From assembly GCA_026119855.1 (NCBI GenBank), contig JAOWBW010000869.1, forward strand, positions 248,001 through 312,000: DNA of 64,000 nucleotides, given 5' to 3'. Source of the DNA: Campanula takesimana (Eukaryota; Streptophyta; Magnoliopsida; Asterales; Campanulaceae). Both the position numbers and the translations under genes were made by a program. The notes beneath the pieces are model-generated. The model did not search any database, was not told where the DNA came from, and worked only from the letters and a program-made list of their open reading frames with translations. This document shows, in pieces, positions 56,180-64,000 of the stretch (positions within the stretch are counted from its first letter, which is position 1; each line of letters begins with the position of its first letter).

Positions 56180-57115
56180 ACACGACATTAGAGTACATCC
56201 CTTTGAGACTGCCTATCGCAAGCTTTGTCACAAATTGAGAGCTTCACCCTCATTTACCCTTAACAAACCATGGAAATTCTGTCATAGCACTTATAAACTT
56301 ACTATGCTCATCCATCACAACACAGCCCAAACCAGTAGTACATGTATTTGTGAAAAAAGAAGCATCACAATTTATTTAGAGTTGAGACGGAGGCGGTGGA
56401 TGCCATCGAGAGCACCTCTGCACAACAGTTGCTGGAGACATTGCACAACCATTGTTAACGGTAATATTTTGAGCTTCTTTCCAATCTATCAAAGCCTGGT
56501 TAGAGCCACGACAGACACTCCCAGAGTGCATAGACACATTCCTCCACACCTATTGTTCCTCTCTTTCCAAACACTCTATAATAACATGGAAAAATAATGA
56601 CGCATGTCAGCATTAAGATTGGAGAATGTCAGATATAACCAATAAAAAAAGGGAGTGAAATTCTCCACCCATTGGAAAAACAAGTCCCTCAACCCCATCT
56701 CACGCCAACAGTTCTCCACAAATGAACACGGGATGAAGAGATGCCAATTATTTTCAATGGCAGTATTACACAAAACTGCAAAGTTCAAATACTGCCGCCC
56801 ACTTCCGTATTAAATTTACCCTAATCTCGAGCCATGCGTCACAAGAAAAATTGCACCTTGGGTGGAATCTTTAAACCCCATATAAGGCACCACAAAGGCC
56901 GCTCATCACGGAAGTGTTGTAACGTTAAAGAACATGCAAGTTTATATGCACTACGGACTTAATACATTCCATCATCCGAGTAATGCCACACCAAATGTCT
57001 AGGAAGATCGGGACAGAGATAAAGGTATAGAAAGAATAGATTTGGCATCGTCCAGGTTGAAAATAGACTATATAAAGGAGTGATTCCATGTGTGAATTAC
57101 CAAGAAACAACTCAC
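56180..57115 (-). pseudogene. Retroelement relic, zf-RVT and RNase H-like parts
   Basis: Minus strand. First part (56576-56788) reads FAVLCNTAIENNWHLFIPCS and ENCWREMGL, the Cys/His pattern of the zinc-binding domain that follows plant LINE reverse transcriptases. The second part reads SRWHPPPPSQL, a stop, then INCDASFFTNTCTTGLGCVV, MDEHSKFISAMTEFPWFVKG, the start of an RVT_3/RNase H domain with its first catalytic Asp (CDAS). Several stops and frame changes follow. No reverse transcriptase core remains. Dead fragment of a non-LTR element or of a host gene derived from one. Confidence 0.7.
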
Positions 57116-57271
57116 ATAACTTATGGACATGTATGAACTGTGGTATTATTTGGGCACCTTAATATTTTAGAGGAGTTGGTTGGTTACTTAACATTTTAAG
57201 TATAAAACTATAAACAAACGTACAATATGTAATTAAATAAACATTATAATATAGTACTATATATGTATATA

Positions 57272-57527
57272 CTCTCTCTGTTTCAAAATACATGACATTT
57301 TAGGAGTTAAGATTTGTTTCAAAATATTTTACGTTTTACTATTTCAAAGACATCTTTGCTCTCGTTTTCCAATTATACCCTCATTCGTTAATTGCGAATT
57401 ATCTCTTATTTAAACATTTAATTATCTAGGTAGTTAGATTCTTTTAGGGGTACATAAGTCTTTTATTGCATTTCTTAATATGAGTGAAAAAAAATCTGAT
57501 ATGACATGTATTTTGAAACAGAGGGAG
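57272..57527. mobile_element. Stowaway-type MITE, intergenic
   Basis: Ends CTCTCTCTGTTTCAAAATAC and GTATTTTGAAACAGAGGGAG with TA. Variant family with TTTCAAAATA in place of GTCCCAAAAT. Confidence 0.8.
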
Positions 57528-57637
57528 TATGTGTATGATTATCCCGATATGCTCCATAATCATGTTTATACTTCTCATATTTGGGACCAAATCAATTTTG
57601 ATGGCTCTATAAAATCTTAAAACCAGGATCAAACCAA

Positions 57638-59099
57638 CAATATGTTAGAGATTATGCCCCAGGCCCTTGAAAAAAGTCTCATGTTATGTCATGTTCTCAT
57701 TTGTTATGGAGATAACAACCTGGATTATTATATGTTTTTGCATGTTTATTATAATAATCCCCGTCCCTAGTACTTATGAAGAACTAGTATAAGTTTAATC
57801 GATTATCATATGATGATCATGTGTGTGTGATACAAATTAAACTTATGGGTACTTGTTGGTGAACAAGTACTGGACATGACCCACTATGAGATTTATGTCA
57901 TGGTCAAATGTCATAATTAAATCTCAGATAGTTATATCATTTGATATCTTTAGACATGAGATTATCATGGTCTTCCACATGATGAACATTATGTTTGACA
58001 TAGTCAACCGCTACCCTTAACCATGTAGTCATAAAGGCTATGATTGGCATAATCAGCTTTTTGTAGGGAGGAATGATAAGTCAAGATGGAATTTGTCACT
58101 CCCTCAAGAGAGATATCTGCTTAGACAACTCGAAGAGTGAGATTGATGAAATGCGTGGCCACACTAAAGTAAATTGATGTGTTCAATGTCATTTGCTCAT
58201 ATCAATCTACTCAAGATCGAGAAAGCATTGAATAATATAAGTTGACGTAGACCATGACTTATGTTCAATATGATATCGCGTGACAAAAGGATTGTGATAT
58301 ATTCTATGATGATAAACGAACTTCGTTAAGTTATATTAATTGAGTAATCATGATGGCTTGCTAGAGTCCGCTCATGATTTATGAGTTTGACCTTGGTTGG
58401 ACTCATTGCCAACTTAATATAATCCTATGGGGTCACACACAAAAGAACGAATTGTTAAAAGGCAAAATGCTGAATTTCTGGCGGGCACGGCCGTGCCAGT
58501 TTGTGAGCACAACCGTGCCGATTTGTGAGCCCGACCGTGCCAGAAGGTTATGAACATTCGCACCCTTTGGCACGACCGTGCCAGAGTGTCTGGGACAGAA
58601 TAACAACAGAATAATTAGGGTGACGGGATTAGGTCTCAAGGGTCCTTAAGTGTTAAGGATTTTAGAGTATAAATAATCATCTTTCACCAGCCATTATTCA
58701 TGGGTAAACCATATGTTTGAGAGCCTAGATTGAGAATCAAAAGCTTAAGAACACCAAAATTCATATAGCCTTTGAAGATTAGAAAACCGTGTTTTCTAAT
58801 GATGGGATCTAGCAGCCCAGATCTAGAATCGTTCACGTGTGGATACACATAGATGATGCTTGTTTTAGCATATCAAGTTCGTGTTCCTATGATCGTGATT
58901 CGAAGAACGTGGAGAAGATAAAATCATAAAGCTTGAAGACTTGAAGATCCGAAAATTTTAAATGCACAACAACGGTTAGTATTCTAAATTCATCTTCCTA
59001 TTAATTTAATCATCATGAATGGATCTTGAGGCTTAGGGATTTGTTGATTTTTCTATTGCCGTTTCCGCTGCGCAAGGACCCTCAAAACCCTACACAATA
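57638..59099. mobile_element. Solo LTR, 1.45 kb, with 5-bp target duplication
   Basis: LTR 57643-59094 starts TGTTAGAG and ends CCCTACA, flanked by CAATA on both sides (57638-57642 and 59095-59099). Near its 3' end CCGTTTCCGCTGCGCAAG is typical of Copia-type LTR ends as I remember them. No second LTR, gag or pol nearby, so it is what remains after recombination between two LTRs. Contains a cluster of short GC palindromes (58482-58590). Confidence 0.85.
58482..58590. repeat. Cluster of ACGACCGTGCC palindromic words in the LTR
   Basis: Five units related to GGCACGACCGTGCC (GGCACGGCCGTGCCAG, GCACAACCGTGCC, GCCCGACCGTGCCAG, GGCACGACCGTGCCAG) in about 110 bp. This is very GC-rich for the surrounding LTR. 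Possible transcriptional control element of the retroelement; inference. Confidence 0.75.
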
Positions 59100-59118
59100 T
59101 TGGTTTGATACAGACTTT

Positions 59119-59357
59119 ATTACTCCAACTGTACCAAAATAAATGTCATAATTGATAAATGACAAGTCAATGTCTTTAAACTTTTAGTTATATTTCCTTA
59201 ATTGCGTCAATCTAATCATATAGGTATAGTGGCACATCTCATATGACATTGTAATTGTAATGATTATGCCTATTAGAGTAAGTAGTATAGGAAGATCACC
59301 AAACTTTATACCCTATTTTTAGTAAGACGGTATTTATTTTGGGACAACGAAAGTAGA
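59119..59357. mobile_element. Degenerate Stowaway-like MITE
   Basis: Ends CTCCAACTGTACCAAAATAA and TTATTTTGGGACAACGAAAG pair imperfectly. Old copy. Confidence 0.5.
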
Positions 59358-60469
59358 AAGCAGGACATTTATTAGTAGGAATAGTTCAGTTCCATTTTTT
59401 TTTCACAGTCCCAACACATTTGGAGATTATAACCAATTAGTCCTCCGTCTTAATCTAAACCACCACCATGAACACAAAATGATTTTATTTACCACCTAAT
59501 CCACCACCACAAATTATATTACCATAGAATTCATGAATATTTCTATATGACACTACTGCCTTCGTAAACCTAACAAAACCCTCCCCCCCTACAGCCATAC
59601 GTGCTATAACCCACACTCCCTCTATCTACTTTCTTTATCTACCCTACCATCTCCAGCGACCCCTCCCCCTCCCAACTCCGACAACCCCTACCTTCCCCAA
59701 CCTCTTATCACCCCCTATTATCCCGCTCCGGCTATTTCTCCCCCTACCTCCCTCTCTCATCCGACCATTCTCTCACTATGTCCCTCTAAACAGCTGGATC
59801 CCGGAATGATAAATTGTCGCCAACCAAAATAATCTGACAAATGAGTCAGAAACCAAAATGGCGCCACCATTAGATGAGATTGCACCACTAAATTGGGAGA
59901 TGCGAAAGTTCAGGTTCATAAGTCAGGGTTATCACCACACCCGATGATTGTAGTAGTGAATTGTGATTATGTTACAGTTGAGGATAGGCCAAAATGCTAC
60001 TTTGCTCATTAAACTTTTCAACCTTTTCAAATGTCCTCACTCAACTATATTTTTATTGTAATGTCCCGACTTAAGTACCATTTTTTTGCAATGTCCTCAC
60101 CCCTCATGTAGAGCCGTCAAAAATTTAACCATTTTTCACCACGTGAATAACCCCTGATAATAACCTAACGATGTCGTATAGTAAATTAACCTCGGCCAAA
60201 AGTCTTTATCTTGGATGGTTGATTAGCCCCTAAATTCGAAAAAGTTGATTGAGGAAGTTTTAAATAGTGGGGAGGATGGCTAAAGTTGGTGGTAGTTGGA
60301 GAGAGAAAGAGAAAGAAACAGAGAAAAAGTGAAATGATGAGGATGAGGATAAAATGGGAAAGAGTATATTTTTCTGTAAAAAAGTTGTGAACTGTGGGTA
60401 ATTTTCCAAATTCTTGTTTTTAATAGTAGTTTCATATTAGATTGAAGGATTATGTCGTAATTGAATTAA
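59358..60469. other. Intergenic DNA upstream of RBL
   Basis: A CT-rich part (59440-59790) and an AT-rich part. A stretch near 59990-60180 (AAATGCTACTTTGCTCATTA, AATGTCCTCACTCAAC) has the style of one MULE terminal repeat, but I found no inverted partner. No gene seen. Confidence 0.4.
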
Positions 60470-60743
60470 TCCCTCTATCTCAGTTTAATGTTTTTACTTT
60501 CTTATTTTTAGTTTGTCCTAGTTTAAAATTTTTAGTTGCTTTATTTTATAAATGGTATATGATGTTTAATTTAAAAAAAAACCGTACTTAACTTACTTTT
60601 GACCCACTTGCTTTGTGAATAGTGGTTTGGACAATTATATTTTTAACTCCCTACTTTTGTTTGACCAATTCCTTTGTTTTTGCTTTAATTTTTTAATAAG
60701 TGTACATTGTCAAATTAAAAACTTTAAACAGGGACGGAGGGAG
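60470..60743. mobile_element. Stowaway-type MITE upstream of RBL
   Basis: Ends ATCCCTCTATCTCAGTTTAA and TTTAAACAGGGACGGAGGGAG less the final base pair match; TA on the right. Ends about 330 bp upstream of the RBL start codon. Confidence 0.7.
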
Positions 60744-60839
60744 TATTTTTTTTCCTCTCCCAAATAAACCTAATAGTACTTCTGGATGAGTTAAATAACT
60801 GGCTCCCATAGCTAACGGAAGTTAAAGAACCCCTCTTTC

Positions 60840-61077
60840 GTCCAAATTGAAATCACTCCCCCATTCATCTCTCCCGCTTTCTCCCAACACAGAAAAGGAT
60901 TTCCCTCCCGCGGCCAAATTTCCCCCAAATTCGACCAACCTCTTCACAAATCACTCCTTCTTCTTCTTCTTCTTCTTCTTCTTCTTCATCGTCCTCCTCA
61001 TCCTGCTCTAATCGACACTGCCAATGCGGCCAAAGCCTCTGTATATTTGAACAGCAGCTCCGAAAATTCTTACAACC
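60840..61077 (+). promoter_or_regulatory. Probable RBL 5' UTR with CTT microsatellite
   Basis: CT-rich leader with about ten TTC units (60956-60990), typical of plant 5' UTRs. The start codon at 61078 follows CTTACAACC. Confidence 0.5.
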
Positions 61078-61246
61078 ATGAATGCAACGATTATTGGTAA
61101 TTAATCTGTTTATTACAACATCGAGAGCTACCCTTTATCATTTTTTTCCCCAATGACTATAGGATGTAAATTCTTTCAGAGATTAGAGTTTTATTTTTCT
61201 CAAACAAAAATAAAAATATGTAAGAAATTCTGTTTGGAAATTGCTC

Positions 61247-61292
<46 letters not shown>

Positions 61293-64000
61293 TGAGAACC
61301 GTGAGAACTTGGATACATTAGCTAAAAACTAATGTATCCGATGGTTCACTTGGATACATCATTGGATACATTGCTTGACTTGGATACATCATTGGATACA
61401 TTACTTGGATACATTAGGTAAAAACTAATGTATCTAATGTGCACTTGGATACATCATTGGATACATTAAGTTCTCACGGTTCTCACGATATTTAGGTTCT
61501 CATTTGAGCACCTACCTATATATATATATAAACAGATTTTCTGTTTAGCTCGCTTGAGCGTCTTTAGCTAGAATTTTGCATTGTGGTTTTAGTTATTTAT
61601 GTTAGCGCTTTTAAATAGCAAGATTCTGCTCTTTCTCTCATAGAAATATGAAGAAAAAAAGAAGAAGAAGAAGAAGAACTAATAGTGTCAGAAAGTGAGA
61701 AATTGTTAAAAATTTAGACTTTTGAAATTGAGGTTTTTGTTTTCGTTGTTGGGCTGGAATTGTTAGATGGAGTTTTTATTATGAGAAAAGTTACTTTCTT
61801 GATTGTTTGAAATGTTGTTTTCTGTAGATCCGTTGCAGGGGGATTTCCCTGAAGTGATAGAAGAATATTTGGAATATGGGATCATGAAATGCATTGCCTT
61901 TAATCGTCGTGGAACTCTTCTAGCTGGTATTTTCTTCTTTCTCCCCACATTTGAACAATGTTGCTAGGTTCCACTTATTTTTACTAGTAATGACAAAGAG
62001 ATATGTTTGACGACCACTAACATTGTTTCTTGATCTTTGCCATGGATAAATAAAGAAGATAACTTGATTACAATGTAGTTACAGAAGCTACCACCATCCC
62101 TTATGGAGAATGATCTTTGTGTGAATATAAGGAAACAAATATAACCAATTTTATTGGTTCGCTTACGCTTTCTACAAAACAACACTTTAAGAACCTAAAA
62201 GTAGAGTAACTTTGACCTCGATAATAGCATTAGGTATTAATCAAGAGGTTACCGTTTGTTTCGGCCTTTTTCCATTATAAAGGTCTGGTGCTGATAATGC
62301 TTTTTTTTTTCTTGGGGGGGGGGGAGGGAGTGTGTGTGTGTGGCCTGAGTATTGATGCCTCTCGTGACGAATGAGGTGGTTGATGACTTGCCAAGGAGAG
62401 AAATGGATGTATTGTTCTTAAGCTTGACTTTGAGAAAGCTTATGTTTGACTAAAATGAACCTTTTTCTTTTATTTCATGTGGGAGATGATAAATTTTGGT
62501 TGTTGGTGACTTCAATAGGTCCGAGTGTGAGTTTTGTACACGTTTCCCCTTTGTTTAGTCATGTCTGTGGTTGATGTTGTTAGCATGATTGTTTCTTGGA
62601 GTAAGGAGGTTGGATTGGTGGAGGCCTGGAGGGTTGAGCTGTGGGGCAGATGTGATGAGAATGACACCGTTTGGTTTATACATGCGGATGCAATTGTTTT
62701 AAACATGCTTACTATAATGTAGAATTTTTAAAGTTGTTTTCAGCTATATTAAGGGATTGGTCTACCCCAAGCATATTTTTATAGGCACGTTAATACCAGA
62801 CCAGAACATTCATTTTCCTTCGTGTGAAATTTTGCCGTTCCAACTGAGAAATAAACTTGCCAGAAAAAGAAGTCCCACCTTTGAAGTCACGCCTGTATGT
62901 TTTTTGAACTTCGTAAGGATAATTTCTATGGTGGATGGATGATGGCTCAAGGTCAACCTTTCCAAGCTTCAGCCTGCTAGGTTGAGTGTGTCCTTGGTCT
63001 GTGTCATTTTAGTGGTATCCATTTGTTCTGCTCAAATTTTGAAGCTAATAATTCTCGTATATCATGATGTCATTGACTGATTATTGCATTATTGTGTTAA
63101 AATAGTCGTGTATCCGTCTTTGAATCACTTCCTTGCAAACAAGACCTTCACTAACTCTTCATATTTCCCTTTCTGTTTTTCTTTTGTGATACCAATCAAT
63201 GATGCTATTTGTTGGAGCTACGCTTGATACTTTGATCTATTTTTCTTTTGCCAGCTGGATGCTCTAATGGAAGCTGTGTAATCTGGGATTTCGAGACTAG
63301 AGGCATTGCAAAAGAACTTAGAGACAAGGACTGTATTTCTGCAGTTACTAGTGTTTGCTGGTCAAAACATGGTCATCGTATACTTGTTTCTGCTGCTGAT
63401 AAATCTTTAACACTTTGGGATGTTGTAAAAGGAGAAAAGATTGCACGAACAACACTCCACCAAACTCCTTTACAAGCTCGTCTACATCCTGGTTCCTCCG
63501 CACCCACTATTTGTCTGGCTTGTCCCCTTTCATCCGCTCCGATGATTGTAGATTTAATCGAGGGCACCACAACTATGCTTCCCGTCACTTCTGGCTGTGG
63601 CGATGATTTGACTCCTCCATCACGCAACAAGTTTTCAGATGGGTCGGCTCCTTTTACTCCAACTGCTGCTTGCTTTAATAAGTATGGTGATCTTGTTTAT
63701 GTCGGGAACTCGAAAGGGGAAATACTTATAATAGATCATAAAACTAATAAAGTCCGTGGCATTGTTCCGATCTCTGGAGGTGCTGTGGTAAAGAATATTG
63801 TTTTTAGTAGAAATGGACATTATCTTCTTACAAACTCAAATGACCGTACGATTAGGATCTATGAGAATCTTCTTCCATTGAAAGGAGGACTTAATGCCCT
63901 CGATGAACTCAAGGAAGGTGAAAAGTTGAAAGCTTTTGGGTCAAAATGTTTGACTTTATTCAGAGAGTTTCAAGATTCCATCACAAGAGTTCACTGGAAA
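61078..64000 (+). CDS. RBL: RBL, RBBP5-like WD40 subunit of COMPASS (5' part)
   Basis: Exons 61078-61096, 61828-61926 and 63255-64000 (open at the window end) give 288 residues. The first coding exon is only 19 nt (MNATII plus one base); the joined protein continues DPLQGDFPEVIEEYLEYGIM, FNRRGTLLAAGCSNGSCVIW, DFETRGIAKELRDKDC, HRILVSAADKSLTLWDVVKG, TTLHQTPLQARLHPG, GDLVYVGNSKGEILIIDHKT, VKNIVFSRNGHYLLTNSNDR and FREFQDSITRVHWK. Several WD repeats (GxxIWDF, LTLWDV, RIYEN) form the beta-propeller. RBBP5/RBL joins WDR5, ASH2 and a SET1/Trithorax methyltransferase to place H3K4 methylation. The last in-window codons VHWK match a usual exon end, so a donor probably follows at 64001. Intron 2 is 1.3 kb; intron 1 holds a (TA)n tract and a palindromic element. 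Confidence 0.95.
61250..61290. repeat. (TA)n microsatellite in RBL intron 1
   Basis: About 20 TA units, directly abutting the palindromic element; a shorter TATATATATATA stretch lies on its other side at 61517-61529. Confidence 0.9.
61291..61487. mobile_element. 197-bp element with perfect 20-bp ends and inner hairpins
   Basis: Ends CGTGAGAACCGTGAGAACTT and the exact complement AAGTTCTCACGGTTCTCACG. The end sequence is itself a doubled CGTGAGAAC. The interior has two small hairpins (GGATACATTAG, 7-nt loop, CTAATGTATCC and a variant) and about five ACTTGGATACATCATTGGAT/ACATT words. Inserted into AT repeats, so the target duplication cannot be read; AT or ATAT is possible. Confidence 0.75.
61930..63254. 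other. RBL intron 2
   Basis: Contains a short G-run (GGGGGGGGGGAGGGAG, about 62317) and ordinary T-rich intron sequence. Open frames on either strand (for example 62534-62722) show no family features. Confidence 0.5.

Noticed and set aside
58433..58639. Minus-strand frame with repeated GTVV words
   Set aside because: Translation of the palindromic cluster inside the solo LTR.
59440..60240. Possible sixth MULE from CT-rich core and a terminal-repeat-like stretch
   Set aside because: No inverted partner or target duplication could be found.

Overview
The window is nuclear DNA of a flowering plant, most likely a eudicot. Its genes are split by GT-AG introns and their proteins are plant families. 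Non-coding DNA is AT-rich and crowded with Stowaway-type MITEs, Pack-MULE-like elements, hAT elements, LINE, SINE and LTR relics. Species cannot be told from the sequence alone. All gene models were spliced by hand; every intron phase was checked and every joined frame is open.

Layout. (1) 1-13.0 kb: the 5' two fifths of the gene range of a MON2-like trafficking protein on the minus strand (12 exons found, 5915-12989). The left 5.9 kb holds a LINE relic, a Pack-MULE carrying the first exon of an IAA-amino acid hydrolase gene, and a 273-bp tandem duplication. (2) 13.0-18.6 kb: intergenic. It has a short LTR element next to the MON2 5' end, a 536-bp tandem duplication, a 1.5-kb hAT element and a Pack-MULE carrying an EXO70 fragment. 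(3) 18.7-26.5 kb: plus-strand gene for a 216-aa SEC-C zinc-motif protein, probably mitochondrial. Its intron 2 holds a third Pack-MULE-like element and its 4.2-kb intron 4 a hAT element and MITEs. (4) 27.2-30.6 kb: a MULE-like element, then a minus-strand membrane-anchored SAM-dependent methyltransferase gene of two exons. (5) 32.2-47.2 kb: a complete 13-exon plus-strand gene for a plastid phytyl ester synthase-type acyltransferase, swollen to 15 kb by MITEs in 9 of 12 introns. (6) 48.35 kb: a tRNA-Thr(AGU) gene. (7) 48.9-54.4 kb: minus-strand gene for a double-stranded RNA-binding protein of the DRB2/3/5 type. (8) 55.8-60.8 kb: intergenic, with an RNase H/zf-RVT retroelement relic and a solo LTR. 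(9) 61.1-64.0 kb: the first three coding exons of RBL, the plant RBBP5-like COMPASS subunit, running off the right edge.

The host genes are unrelated housekeeping genes (vesicle trafficking, zinc-motif protein, methyl transfer, chlorophyll/lipid turnover, small-RNA pathway, histone methylation) and form no cluster. The striking biology is in the mobile DNA. Five Mutator-type elements have 9-10-bp target-site duplications, and at least two carry recognisable host exon fragments. Three hAT elements have exact 8-bp duplications. A SINE sits inside a Stowaway inside an intron. A small TIR family carries telomere-like repeats, and a 197-bp element is a palindrome containing smaller palindromes. 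No new defence or metabolic system was found.
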